A stretch of DNA of 64,000 nt from Brevibacillus_C sp046036945 (GTDB lineage Bacteria > Bacillota > Bacilli > Brevibacillales > Brevibacillaceae). The stretch spans positions 124,001 through 188,000 of the forward strand of contig NZ_JBJQOQ010000006.1 in the NCBI RefSeq assembly GCF_046036945.1, written 5' to 3'. Position 1 is the first letter of the stretch. Every line of letters starts with the position of its first letter. This document shows positions 31,980-41,309 of the stretch, in pieces. The translations under genes were made by a program, and so were the position numbers. The notes beneath the pieces are model-generated. The model was not told the DNA's origin. It worked only from the letters and a program-made list of their open reading frames with translations, and did no database searches.

Positions 31980-33923
31980 TCAGAAAGCCCCTGTCCCTCC
32001 GTCTCCACCTCCTCCTCCGGAATCCCCAGAGATGTAGCCTCCGCTATCCGATCCCGCTCCCGATGAGGAATAAAGATGATTCATTCTAGCCGGCGGATGG
32101 CTTTGCATATACAGGAAGGCTGAGATTCCGGCGCTGCCAAGCAAAGGCGACAATTCGCTGTCCGCCTCATAGCCCTCCTGACTTTCGCGGCGAAGAGAGG
32201 ACGGCACAGCTTCCAGCAGAAGCGACAGCTCCGTCAGCCGTTCCAAACGGTTTGGCTCGCTCTCTGTCGTCCATTTTCCAGCTTTTAATCGGCGGCGGAA
32301 AGCACAGATGGCGCAGCGAAGACGGGCCGCTTCCCATGAAAGTGTCGAATCGGGAATCGCAGCTGCGAACACAAAACTGCAAGCGAGGAACCCGGTATAA
32401 GCACCGAAGGCCAAGTCGTACTGAAGCAAAGCGGCTGCAAAAAAGCACCCGAGCAAATAGACGAACATCCGCCATCTGCGCGCTCCTCGAAAGCCAGCCC
32501 AGATAGCACCTGCGGCCAGCAATCCGCCTGCTGTGACAAGTCCGCCCCTTGAAGCCACATCCATGTAGTACAGGCAGAGGATCGTCACTGCATGGACCCA
32601 GGCCAACCCGCGGATCAACAGGCGGGGTGGGAAGCTGTCCCTGGCATAATGGACATATGGTTCACTCTCGGCGAGAGCTAAGTACCACTCTTCATGGAAG
32701 CTTTTCAACTGCTGCCACCGTTTGTGGTATGCTCCGAGACCTTTCCCCGCCTTCCTCTCCTTGTCCGTAGGCCCGGTATACTTATCGATCGTATAGGAGT
32801 AGATTCGGCCATGCTGGGTAAACAGCCGCTTGACCATCATGCGGTCGGGGCCGGGCAATTGCTCCGGACTGCCCCGGAAGACGAACTTGAGATTCACTTT
32901 TGGCGCTTTTGGGTCACCCAAAAACCGTTTGGCGGGCGCAGCTTCCTCCAGGGTAAGCTGGCCCCGCCGGCGAAGGGAGAACAGCCCGGCCAGAATATCC
33001 TTTTCCTTCAATTTTCCTCTACGGTACAAATAAGTGGCCGCCAGTGGATCGATCTGTTCGACTTCCTCTTGGGCGATGGACTTGCGGCCGAACCAAGCCG
33101 GGATTTTCCTCCACCAGATCAGGACGGCCGCTGTCGCGAAGAGGAGAACAATGCTTAGACCATGCAGAAGTGTTGCGGCCAGCCCGAATGTAACTTGCCT
33201 TTCCGCCAATTTCTGTGCATACTTCTCTTCCCGATTCAGGATTTCGGTCAGGGAAACATTCGCGGGATTGATCGGCATATCTGCCAGGAATGACGACGGA
33301 AACAGCACGTGAATCTCCGCATTCCCGTTTGCCGCCAGTACCTCGTTCTTATAGTGAACCACAGGCGACTCTATGTCCGTCAGCGTTCCGCCGGTTCTGT
33401 CCTTCAGAAACGCATGAACCTCCCCTTCTTTGAACCCTTCGGGAAGCACGATGTCGATGGAGACGTGATGAATGTCCTGGACATTATTCTCAAAAAACTT
33501 CCAATCCAGCTCGCCGGTCTCGGAGTACCGCGAGGCAGCACGATCGATCCGATAGCGGTAATAAACCCGCTTCGTTTCATCTTTGGCCGAATTGAAAATA
33601 TAGTACGTATCATTGCTGTCGTCCCTCGTCACTTCAAGCCGCGGAAGACCTTCGTACGAAAACGTGCCAAGCGGTTTGCCCTCCGGCGGTATGTACGCTT
33701 CAAAGAATTCGATTCCTTCCTGTCCGGAATCGATATACCTTTTCATGCCGTTGAACTGCCCTTTGAAGGTATACGCCATGATTTCTTCCACGTATAAATC
33801 GCCGTCCGGCATCACATATGCCTTCACATCCGCCCGATCCATCGAGTATTCCTTGTCGCCTGAGCACCCGCTGCCAAGCACGGCCAGCAGAAGCAGCGAA
33901 AGCACTATCAGCCATTTTCTCAT
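31980..33923 (-). CDS. DUF2207 family membrane lipoprotein
   Basis: A 647-residue protein. It has a lipoprotein-type signal (LLLAVLGSGCSGD), an extracytoplasmic beta-rich domain (about 25-250, DVKAYVMPDGDLYVEEIMAYTFKG onward), a membrane helix at about 258-283, a long cytoplasmic stretch, two or three more helices (about 450-545), and a Gly/Asp-rich C-terminus (SGGYISGDSGGGGGDGG). This is the DUF2207 (YciQ-like) layout. Function is unknown. AAGGTGATGA precedes the ATG at 33923; the longer frame has no support. A shared operon with the ECF/TudS pair is possible. Confidence 0.88.
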   Translation of the reverse strand: MRKWLIVLSLLLLAVLGSGCSGDKEYSMDRADVKAYVMPDGDLYVEEIMAYTFKGQFNGMKRYIDSGQEGIEFFEAYIPPEGKPLGTFSYEGLPRLEVTRDDSNDTYYIFNSAKDETKRVYYRYRIDRAASRYSETGELDWKFFENNVQDIHHVSIDIVLPEGFKEGEVHAFLKDRTGGTLTDIESPVVHYKNEVLAANGNAEIHVLFPSSFLADMPINPANVSLTEILNREEKYAQKLAERQVTFGLAATLLHGLSIVLLFATAAVLIWWRKIPAWFGRKSIAQEEVEQIDPLAATYLYRRGKLKEKDILAGLFSLRRRGQLTLEEAAPAKRFLGDPKAPKVNLKFVFRGSPEQLPGPDRMMVKRLFTQHGRIYSYTIDKYTGPTDKERKAGKGLGAYHKRWQQLKSFHEEWYLALAESEPYVHYARDSFPPRLLIRGLAWVHAVTILCLYYMDVASRGGLVTAGGLLAAGAIWAGFRGARRWRMFVYLLGCFFAAALLQYDLAFGAYTGFLACSFVFAAAIPDSTLSWEAARLRCAICAFRRRLKAGKWTTESEPNRLERLTELSLLLEAVPSSLRRESQEGYEADSELSPLLGSAGISAFLYMQSHPPARMNHLYSSSGAGSDSGGYISGDSGGGGGDGGTGAF

Positions 33924-34078
33924 TTCATCACCTTGGGTCTTTCGTAGACAATGATGTCTGTTTACGGGATTTTCCCTGTACCTTATAATTACGTTGGACA
34001 ACCGTTTCCGTTTCGTACAGGAGAGCTGCGCTCTTCCTATCCATACTGTATCATTCGGGGATTAGAATTTTCAATTTT

Positions 34079-34107
34079 TTGTAAGAGAGCTGAAACACCA
34101 TTATAAT
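34079..34107 (+). promoter_or_regulatory. Sigma-A promoter of the permease gene
   Basis: TTGTAA (34079-34084), 17-base spacer, TATAAT (34102-34107), 25 bases before the start codon. Confidence 0.65.
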
Positions 34108-34131
34108 AGAAAAAAGAAAGGGGGGAAAATT

Positions 34132-35214
34132 GTGATGCAACCGAATCTTACCCAAGATCAACACCCTGCCCGCTCTGCCTGGACAGCTCGCACCTGGGCC
34201 GGGATTCTCCTCTTTTTTGCCCTGGCTGCGGCCGGTTTGTTCTGGGCCAAGTGGCAGCCGTATTTTTACAAAACGCTCACGGCGGCAAAAGAGCATTCCA
34301 TCGGCAAATCGATTCTTCTGGATGGCAGCTCCGGCATTCCCGCTCCTTCATGGGAAGCGGCCTGGAGTTATTCCGTTACGTATTTTCTCGCGGTGTGGAA
34401 AGCGCTCCTGGTAGCGGCGATCCTCGCTTCACTCGTACAGGTGCTGATACCGCGCGATTGGATTTCACGGCTGCTCGGATCAACCCGTTTCGCCAGCACG
34501 TTACGGGGCGGTTTGCTCTCGCTGCCCGGCATGATGTGCACCTGCTGTGCTGCTCCGATCGTCTCCGGGCTGCGCAAGTGCTCCAGCTCGGTGGGTTCCG
34601 CGGCAGCCTTCTGGTTTGGCAATACCGCGCTTAATCCGGCCGTCCTCATCTTTATGTTTTTTGTCCTGGGCTGGAAGTTCACCCTGCTGCGCTTCGTTCT
34701 CGGCGTTGTTCTGGTGTTTGGGGTCACCACCCTGGCCAATCGGCTGGCAAAAGACCAGTCTGTCGCAGAACCGCTGCCGACCTCGTTCCAACCGGAGGCA
34801 CTGCCTGACGAGGGCAGCTTCCTGACTCGTTGGCTCAAGGCTTTAGGCAAGATGGTCTTCAGCATGACCCCGCTGTACATCTTGACCGTGCTGGCCCTTG
34901 GCGCCGCCCGCGCCTGGCTGTTCCCGGCGATGGACGTGAATCTGGCGGACAGCTTCTGGCTGATCGTAGTGATGGCAGTCGCCGGTACGCTGTTTGTGAT
35001 CCCGACTGCCGCGGAAATTCCGATTGTACAGAGCATGATTGCCATGGGGCTGGGCACCGGCCCGGCCGCGGCGCTGATGATCACCCTGCCGGTTATCAGT
35101 CTGCCTTCGATTTTGCTGGTGCGAAAGGCTTTTCCGGCGAAAGTACTTGCTTTCTTCGCGGTCAGCGTCATTGTCCTGGGAATTGTCGCAGGGCTGATCG
35201 GCAGCTTATTTTAG
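34132..35214 (+). CDS. Permease of the DUF318/ArsP_1 family
   Basis: A 360-residue membrane protein with about eight hydrophobic segments in two halves. The first half has LRGGLLSLPGMMCTCCAAPIVSGLRK followed by AAAFWFGNTALNPAVLIFM; the second has FVIPTAAEIPIVQSMIAMGLGTGPAAALMITLPVISLPS. This repeat with a Cys motif fits the permease family that includes ArsP (methylarsenite efflux) and YraQ. The CTCC motif could bind thiophilic metalloids, which is inference. Start is GTG 34132 or ATG 34135 behind GAAAGGGGGG. No arsenic regulator is adjacent. Confidence 0.8.
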   Translation: MMQPNLTQDQHPARSAWTARTWAGILLFFALAAAGLFWAKWQPYFYKTLTAAKEHSIGKSILLDGSSGIPAPSWEAAWSYSVTYFLAVWKALLVAAILASLVQVLIPRDWISRLLGSTRFASTLRGGLLSLPGMMCTCCAAPIVSGLRKCSSSVGSAAAFWFGNTALNPAVLIFMFFVLGWKFTLLRFVLGVVLVFGVTTLANRLAKDQSVAEPLPTSFQPEALPDEGSFLTRWLKALGKMVFSMTPLYILTVLALGAARAWLFPAMDVNLADSFWLIVVMAVAGTLFVIPTAAEIPIVQSMIAMGLGTGPAAALMITLPVISLPSILLVRKAFPAKVLAFFAVSVIVLGIVAGLIGSLF

Positions 35215-35217
35215 AGC

Positions 35218-35264
35218 GAAATGGTGAACAGGGTGAGCGGCATGCTCACTCTGTTCACTATTTC
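35218..35264 (+). terminator. Long hairpin after the permease gene
   Basis: GAAAT(G)GTGAACAG(G)GTGAGC pairs with GCTCAC(T)CTGTTCAC(T)ATTTC around GGCAT. The stem is strong, but no T-run follows, so it may be a processing or stabilising 3' structure rather than a terminator. Confidence 0.5.
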
Positions 35265-35358
35265 GTAAAACATTCGACGTCAGCCTGTAACAATTACCTG
35301 TTTCCTCTCTCTTCCATTCTTGTTACTTTAGTAGATGGCAAAGGAGGAAAGAAAGGAA

Positions 35359-35565
35359 ATGAAAACCATTATTCGGCTAAGTCAGGTAAACGCTCATGAC
35401 TTTCAGGAACTGCTGATATTGACCCATTTTTCCAAGTTTTATATTCGTCCGCAGTTGGATGGAAAGGTAGAATTCGTCTTTTCTGCTCTATCCGACTACC
35501 AGGAAAAGCTGCTGAGCCACCTGTTGCGGGAGTACACCCCTTATTTGGTTACTTTGGAAAATTAG
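35359..35565 (+). CDS. Small hypothetical protein (68 aa)
   Basis: I do not recognise a family. The sequence MKTIIRLSQVNAHDFQELLI continues with a hydrophilic alpha/beta pattern, TPYLVTLEN at the end and no membrane span. The start is taken at ATG 35359, where AGGAGG and AAAGGA precede it; the frame also opens at 35335. It stands alone between the permease and a two-component system. Confidence 0.6.
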   Translation: MKTIIRLSQVNAHDFQELLILTHFSKFYIRPQLDGKVEFVFSALSDYQEKLLSHLLREYTPYLVTLEN

Positions 35566-35743
35566 TTCAGCTTCGACTATTTCTATATGACATCGCTTCG
35601 TTCTTGCTACCTTCCCTCCACCACTCTTCCAACTCTTCCATTCCCAGCGATTCATGCTAACTCACCCTGTTTGCAAAACCTTAAACCGCCAAGAGCATGT
35701 GTAGGTTATAATGAGAGTATCAAATTGACAGGAGAATTCCGAC

Positions 35744-37168
35744 ATGATGGTCTTGGTTTTGTTGGCGATTTGGGCACTCGGATTGCTGGTGCTCTTCACC
35801 GATCCGAAAAGAACCTCTACCCGCTTTGCGAGTGCCACGGCATTTGTGGGAGGCGGCGGCTTTTTCTCCGCCGTGATTGATGAGACCCTGTTTCCCCACA
35901 TGCAGCATTACGCCGCGCAGCATCCATCACTTGCGGCGGCGCTGGAGATTTGCAGCCGCTTGGCCTCCTTTATCTGTCAGGTCGGGCTTCCGTACTGCTT
36001 TCTGATGTTTGCCGTTCACTCCAGCGAAACGTTCACCCGGACGTCGAAGCGAATCATCCAGTACGCCGCTCTGGTACCGCCGCTGATCATGCTGATGATT
36101 ACCCCGATCTATCCCGTGCTGCAGTTCAACTACTGGATCATGATCGCGTGGGTCATCCCGTATTTCCTCGCGGCCTGCTGGATCCTCGTTCAGCTGTACC
36201 GGAATGAAAAAGACCCGCTGGTCAAACGGAACCGCTTGTACACCAACATCCTGATCATCGTTCCGCTGGTCTTCGTCTTCACGCTGATCTACATCATGCG
36301 GACGCAAAACAACTATGACGCCTGGCGCTACAACAGCCTGATCGTCGGAATCCAGTTTCTGCTGATTTTATTCATTAGTGTGAAATACGGTTTCCTGGGT
36401 GTGAAGCTGCGCGTAGAAAAGCGCCGTCTGGACAGCACGCTGCGGGCAATGACCTCGGGAGCGCAAATCGTCAACCACACGATTAAAAATGAAGTGGGCA
36501 AAATCTCGCTGTATGCAGACCGCATCGACTCCTACGCCGAAGAAACGAACCAGGTGGCATTGCGGGAAGATGTCCGGGTCCTGATGAATTCAGCCCAGCA
36601 TCTCCTCGATATGATGAACCGGATTCAGGGGCAGCTGCGGGAGGTGGCGCTGCAGGAGTCCGTCGTCAACCCGAGCGATGTCGCCCGGCTGGTGCTGCAC
36701 GATCTTCAGCCGTACATCGACGCGCAGCATATCGATGTCGTCACCGAGCTGGATGATGCGCTATGGTTGAAGTGCGATGCCGTACAGCTCAGGGAGATTC
36801 TTACCAACCTCTGCCACAATTCCCTCGAAGCGATGAAGACAGGCGGAACTCTCACGCTTCAGGTGTTTTTGTCCAAGAAGCACCTGGCCATCGCCGTATC
36901 GGACACAGGAGTCGGCATAGCCAAAGAGAACCTGCCCCACGTGCTTGACCCATTTTTTTCGACCAAGAAGACCGGTCAAAACTTCGGACTGGGACTGTCC
37001 TACTGCTACAACGCGATGCAAAAACACCAGGGCTCATTAGAAATATACAGTCTCCCCGGCGAAGGAACGACGATCTTCCTGTACTTTCCGCGCAAGCGCG
37101 TCGTCTCGCCGGAGAGCTTCGCTGCCAAGGAGGCGCTTCATGGAGAAAATACGCGTATTTATTGTTGA
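35744..37168 (+). CDS. Membrane sensor histidine kinase
   Basis: A 474-residue kinase. Six or seven hydrophobic segments fill residues 1-220, similar to 7TM-type or carbohydrate-sensing input modules. The phosphoacceptor segment is IVNHTIKNEVGKI (H245). The ATPase domain has CHNSLEAM (N-box), DTGVGIAKENLPHVLDPFFSTK, and FGLGLSYCYNAM (G2). The NHTIKNE form of the H-box differs from the usual HE and is seen in kinases paired with LuxR-type regulators. AGGAG precedes the ATG. The 3' end overlaps the response-regulator gene by 29 bases. Confidence 0.9.
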   Translation: MMVLVLLAIWALGLLVLFTDPKRTSTRFASATAFVGGGGFFSAVIDETLFPHMQHYAAQHPSLAAALEICSRLASFICQVGLPYCFLMFAVHSSETFTRTSKRIIQYAALVPPLIMLMITPIYPVLQFNYWIMIAWVIPYFLAACWILVQLYRNEKDPLVKRNRLYTNILIIVPLVFVFTLIYIMRTQNNYDAWRYNSLIVGIQFLLILFISVKYGFLGVKLRVEKRRLDSTLRAMTSGAQIVNHTIKNEVGKISLYADRIDSYAEETNQVALREDVRVLMNSAQHLLDMMNRIQGQLREVALQESVVNPSDVARLVLHDLQPYIDAQHIDVVTELDDALWLKCDAVQLREILTNLCHNSLEAMKTGGTLTLQVFLSKKHLAIAVSDTGVGIAKENLPHVLDPFFSTKKTGQNFGLGLSYCYNAMQKHQGSLEIYSLPGEGTTIFLYFPRKRVVSPESFAAKEALHGENTRIYC

Positions 37169-37778
37169 GGACGACCCGGACTGGCTAAAGGGTCTGGCGG
37201 ACTATCTGGAAAAGCAGGTGGATCTCGCCGTCGTCGGCACCGCCCCGACCAAGGAAGCGGCCCTGGCGTGGTTCCGTCAGATGGATGCCGATGTCGTCCT
37301 GATGGACATCAATCTGACCGAGAACAATCTCGACGGCATCGAAGCGGCACTGGAGCTGACCGAACTTCGCTCCGACTGCAAGCTGATCATGCTCACCTCC
37401 CTGACAGCGGATGATGTGATCATCGAGGCCTTTTCCGCAGGGGCCGTCAATTACATCGGAAAGTCCGACTTCAAGGAGATTCCCGAGGCGATTCGCACCG
37501 CCCACAGCCGTCAATCGTCGATCCATCCTACAGCTGCCGCCGTTTTGCGCCAGGAATTTCTGCGGCTGAAAAACGAGGAAGACCAGAAGCTGCTGTCTCC
37601 GGCGGAAAAGGAGCTGCTGCAGCTCATTCACCAGGGGCAGACCCAATCGCAAATCGAAAAAACCCTGCACATCACCAAGCGGACGATCAAAAACCACATC
37701 AACCGGATTCTAAAAAAAATGGGCGTCAAAACGAGCAAAGAAGCGGCCGCCAAAGCCAAGCAAAAACGGCTGTTCTGA
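37140..37778 (+). CDS. NarL/LuxR family response regulator
   Basis: A 212-residue regulator. The receiver (1-120) has VEDD, the phosphoacceptor in DVVLMDINLT (D56), LTS and the lysine in YIGKSDF. The C-terminal LuxR-like HTH (about 150-205) is LSPAEKELLQLIHQGQTQSQIEKTLHITKRTIKNHINRILKKMG. AAGGAGG lies 6 bases before the ATG inside the kinase gene. Possible targets are the downstream aas and lplT genes; GGTACT occurs twice (about 37804 and 37820) in their promoter region. Confidence 0.93.
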   Translation: MEKIRVFIVEDDPDWLKGLADYLEKQVDLAVVGTAPTKEAALAWFRQMDADVVLMDINLTENNLDGIEAALELTELRSDCKLIMLTSLTADDVIIEAFSAGAVNYIGKSDFKEIPEAIRTAHSRQSSIHPTAAAVLRQEFLRLKNEEDQKLLSPAEKELLQLIHQGQTQSQIEKTLHITKRTIKNHINRILKKMGVKTSKEAAAKAKQKRLF

Positions 37779-37896
37779 ATTTGGTCCCAAGACTTTTGAC
37801 CCCGGTACTATGCAAAGTTGGTACTTTTTTTACTTTTGCCACACCTTAGAATGAAAGCTATAAGCAATCATTCTTTTCTAAAGGGTGTGGTTTTTT

Positions 37897-40011
37897 ATGT
37901 TTCTCCTGCATGCAATGCTGAAGTACGTCTTGCTTCTCTGGTTTCGCCCCCGGATCAAGGGGCTTTCCAACATCGATTTTTCCCGGCCCGCGATCATCAT
38001 CCCCAACCACGTTTCTCTGGTGGATGCAGTTCTGTTGTCCTTTTCCCTGCCCGCCCAGGTGACGTTTGTGGCCAACACGGAAATCGCGAAAAAGTTTTCG
38101 TTTTTTCTGCGCTTTCGCAAGCACATTACCGTTGACCCGCTGAATCCCTACTCGATCCGGCAGATGATCCGGGTCGTCAAGAGCGGCGAATCGCTGGTCA
38201 TTTTCCCGGAAGGGCGGATCACGACGACCGGCGGCCTGATGAAAATCTACAGCGGCGTAGGCTACCTCGCCCTGCGAACAGGCGCTGCCGTCTATCCCGT
38301 CGCGATCGAGGGTTTGGAACGTTCCGTCTTCTCCTATCTGAAAGGCAAGCTGCGGCTCTCCTGGTTCCCGAAAGTGACATTCTCCATCGGGACACCGTTC
38401 ACGCTGGAAAAGCGGGAAAACGTGCCGATGAGAGAGCAAAAGGCGGCCGCGAGCGACTTTATCCTGCGCACGATGCAATCCGCTCTGTTTCAGGCCCGGA
38501 CGAAGCAGGAGGTCAACCTGTTCGATGAAGTGCTTCTGGCAGCCAAGATGGCCGGACGTAAGCAAGTCATCGCCCGTGACCTGACCGCTGCCGTCTCGTA
38601 TCGCACCTTGCTGATCGGCAGCTACCTGCTCGGCGGCAAGCTGAAGACACGGCTCGCCGGCAGAGCAAACGTCGGCGTGCTTCTGCCCAATTCGATCGGC
38701 CAGCTGATCACCCTGCTGTCCCTTTTTAGGATCGGGACGACTCCGGCGATCCTGAACTTTTCGCTGGGGATTCGCTCTCTCCTGGATTGCTGTGAGACGG
38801 CAGAGATCAAGACGATTCTGACCTCACGGGCGTTCATTGAAAAAGGCAAGCTGGAGCATGTGATCACAGGCCTGCAGGAGCAGGTCGAAATCATCTACCT
38901 GGAGGACGTCAAAGCTTCCGCTTCTTTCCTGGATAAACTGGCAGCCTTCTGCCGCTATCTGACAAGGCAGCGGGCGCAGGCGGGCAATCGTGAACTGATT
39001 CTCTTCACCTCGGGGAGCGAGAGCAAGCCAAAAGGCGTCGTGCTGACACATGACAACTTGTACGCCAATATCCAGCAAGTCAGAAGCGTAATCGACCTGA
39101 CGCAAAAAGACAAAATGTTAAACGCGCTCCCGATGTTCCACAGCTTCGGACTGACGGCCGGCACGCTCCTGCCGGTGGTCACGGGCATTCCGGTCTACCT
39201 TTATCCTAGTCCGCTCCACTTCAAGATCATCTCGGAGCTTTGCTACGACCAGAACATTACGCTCCTGTTCGGCACGTCCACGTTTCTTTCGGCCTACGGC
39301 AAGATGGCTCACCCCTACAACTTTTACTCGCTTCGCTACGTCTTTGCCGGAGCGGAAAAGCTGAAAGACGACGTGCGGCAGATGTGGATGGACAAATTCG
39401 GCGTGCGGATTTTTGAAGGGTATGGAGCGACGGAGACTTCCCCGATCCTCTCGCTCAACACTCCGCTGGCAAACAAGCGGGGGACGGTCGGACGCCTGCT
39501 GCCGGGGGTCGAAGCCCGGGTAGAAGCGGTAGAGGGCATCACAGCAGGCGGCCAACTGTTGGTCAAAGGGCCGAATGTGATGAAGGGCTACCTCATCCAC
39601 GGAAAAGGTTTCGTTCCGGCCGATGAGTGGTATCCGACCGGCGATTTGGTTTCGCTCGATGCCGACGACTACCTCGCCATCCAATCCCGGCTGAAGCGCT
39701 TCGCCAAAATCGCCGGGGAGATGGTCTCGCTCAACCTGGTCGAAGAATTGGCCGCCCAATGCTACGGTCACTCGGATTTCGCGGCCATCGCGATTCAAGA
39801 TCAGCGCAAAGGAGAGCGGATCCTGCTCTACACCTCGGACGATACCGCCCAGATTGGGGCGCTGCGGGCTTACGTGGCCGAAAAGCAATTTTCTCCCTTG
39901 CTGCTTCCAGCCGCGATCCGGGTTGTGGAAAAGCTGCCCCTGCTCGGCAGCGGAAAGACGGATTACGTCAGCCTGAAACAATGGGCGGAACAAGGAGGAA
40001 AAGCATCGTGA
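37897..40011 (+). CDS. aas: Bifunctional acyltransferase / acyl-ACP synthetase (Aas-like)
   Basis: A 704-residue fusion close to E. coli Aas (719). The N-terminal PlsC-type acyltransferase (1-200) has the HX4D motif IIPNHVSLVDAV and FPEGRIT. The C-terminal AMP-binding ligase (about 215-700) has the P-loop ELILFTSGSESKPKGVVLTH and FEGYGATETSP. In E. coli the protein activates a fatty acid on bound ACP and re-acylates lysophosphatidylethanolamine at the inner membrane. ATG 37897 lies behind AAAGGGTG. The stop overlaps the lplT start by 4 bases, giving the LplT/Aas pair in reversed gene order. Confidence 0.88.
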   Translation: MFLLHAMLKYVLLLWFRPRIKGLSNIDFSRPAIIIPNHVSLVDAVLLSFSLPAQVTFVANTEIAKKFSFFLRFRKHITVDPLNPYSIRQMIRVVKSGESLVIFPEGRITTTGGLMKIYSGVGYLALRTGAAVYPVAIEGLERSVFSYLKGKLRLSWFPKVTFSIGTPFTLEKRENVPMREQKAAASDFILRTMQSALFQARTKQEVNLFDEVLLAAKMAGRKQVIARDLTAAVSYRTLLIGSYLLGGKLKTRLAGRANVGVLLPNSIGQLITLLSLFRIGTTPAILNFSLGIRSLLDCCETAEIKTILTSRAFIEKGKLEHVITGLQEQVEIIYLEDVKASASFLDKLAAFCRYLTRQRAQAGNRELILFTSGSESKPKGVVLTHDNLYANIQQVRSVIDLTQKDKMLNALPMFHSFGLTAGTLLPVVTGIPVYLYPSPLHFKIISELCYDQNITLLFGTSTFLSAYGKMAHPYNFYSLRYVFAGAEKLKDDVRQMWMDKFGVRIFEGYGATETSPILSLNTPLANKRGTVGRLLPGVEARVEAVEGITAGGQLLVKGPNVMKGYLIHGKGFVPADEWYPTGDLVSLDADDYLAIQSRLKRFAKIAGEMVSLNLVEELAAQCYGHSDFAAIAIQDQRKGERILLYTSDDTAQIGALRAYVAEKQFSPLLLPAAIRVVEKLPLLGSGKTDYVSLKQWAEQGGKAS

Positions 40012-41255
40012 TCAAACCGCTTCGCGCGTTGAATTTTACCCAGTTTTTATCTGCTTTTGCCGACAATATGATCATCCTGGTCGCCATCGCGATCATTCAC
40101 GACCAGCACATGCCCTTGAAGTACATCGGCTTCGTCCAGGCTGCCTTCCTCGTCGCCTACATCGTCCTCGCCCCCGTGGTCGGGACCTTCGCCGAGCGGA
40201 ACCCGAAGTCGAAAGTTCTCTTGCTTGGAAATCTGCTGAAGGCGTTGTCCGTTGTCTGCTTCCTGGCCGGGCTGCATCCGGTGCTGAGCTACGCCGTGAC
40301 GGGGATAGCCTGCGCCTTTTACGGACCGGCGAAGTACGGCATCCTGCCGGATCTGACGAACAGCGAAGAAGAGCTGCTGAAAGCCAACGCCAAGCTGGAA
40401 GGCTACACGATCGTGGCGATTCTGGCCGGAACACTGGCCGGCGGCTTGTCGGTCAATTCCTTCGGGATCGCCACATCGCTTTGCATCTGTCTCGGCCTTT
40501 ACCTCGTCTCGTTCGCTGTGACCTTCGCCATTCCCCGGTTTGAGGGGAACCGCAGGCTGCACTACGCCCGAGAGGCCGCCCGCTTTTTCACGGTGGACTG
40601 CGGCACATTATTCCGGCATCCGGTCACGAGATTTGCGCTGATCGGCACAGGAGCGTTCTGGATGGCAGCCGTTGTGCTGCGGACAGCCGCCTTTGCTTGG
40701 ATTCCGCTGGCCTACAGCTCCTTCTTGATTGCCGGAAAAGAGGAGACGCAGATCTCCATGATCATCGCCTCGACTGCGATTGGCATCATGATCGGCGCCC
40801 TTTCGGCTCCGTACCTCGTGTCCGCCAGGAATTATTTTCGCTCTTATTGGTTCGGTCTGTTGATGATCCCGATCCTGCTGGCGTTTCCTTATGTACACAA
40901 CCTGTATGTGACCGTGGTCTTCCTCTTGGTGGTCGGATTCTTCGGCGGCGTGTTCGTGGTTCCGATGAACTCCGTGCTGCAGGACCGCGGGAAACCGATG
41001 ATCGGCACAGGCAAGGTCATCGCTGTACAGAATTTTGTCGAAAATTCACTGATGGCCGTGGGAACCGGATTATACGTGCTGACCACGAGCATCGTTCCCG
41101 GATGGGTCGGGGCAGACAGCTCCGGGGCCAACCTCGATTTTATTTCCTACGCCATTTTTGGAATGGGCCTCATTCTGGCCGGGTTTGTGGCTGTCCTCCG
41201 CTGGCATGTCCCCCGGCTGCGAAATGAGGGAAAACAGACGGACAGCAGCCTTTGA
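40008..41255 (+). CDS. lplT: Lysophospholipid transporter (LplT-like MFS)
   Basis: A 415-residue major-facilitator protein with about twelve helices. The N-terminus FTQFLSAFADNMIILVAIAII and GIACAFYGPAKYGILPDLTNSEEELLKANAKLEGYTIVAILAGTLAGG fit LplT, which flips lysophospholipids inward for re-acylation by Aas. GTG 40008 is behind GGAGGAAA and overlaps the aas stop (GTGA). The in-frame upstream extension lies wholly within aas. Its pairing with aas supports the assignment better than sequence alone. Confidence 0.87.
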   Translation: MIKPLRALNFTQFLSAFADNMIILVAIAIIHDQHMPLKYIGFVQAAFLVAYIVLAPVVGTFAERNPKSKVLLLGNLLKALSVVCFLAGLHPVLSYAVTGIACAFYGPAKYGILPDLTNSEEELLKANAKLEGYTIVAILAGTLAGGLSVNSFGIATSLCICLGLYLVSFAVTFAIPRFEGNRRLHYAREAARFFTVDCGTLFRHPVTRFALIGTGAFWMAAVVLRTAAFAWIPLAYSSFLIAGKEETQISMIIASTAIGIMIGALSAPYLVSARNYFRSYWFGLLMIPILLAFPYVHNLYVTVVFLLVVGFFGGVFVVPMNSVLQDRGKPMIGTGKVIAVQNFVENSLMAVGTGLYVLTTSIVPGWVGADSSGANLDFISYAIFGMGLILAGFVAVLRWHVPRLRNEGKQTDSSL

Positions 41256-41309
41256 AAATTTTTGTCGTAAATTTAATTTTTTTGTAACCAATTCCGATTC
41301 GATGCGTCC

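Noticed and set aside
37795..37830. FapR operator before aas
   Set aside because: GGTACT occurs twice as a direct repeat rather than the FapR inverted repeat, so I do not call it.
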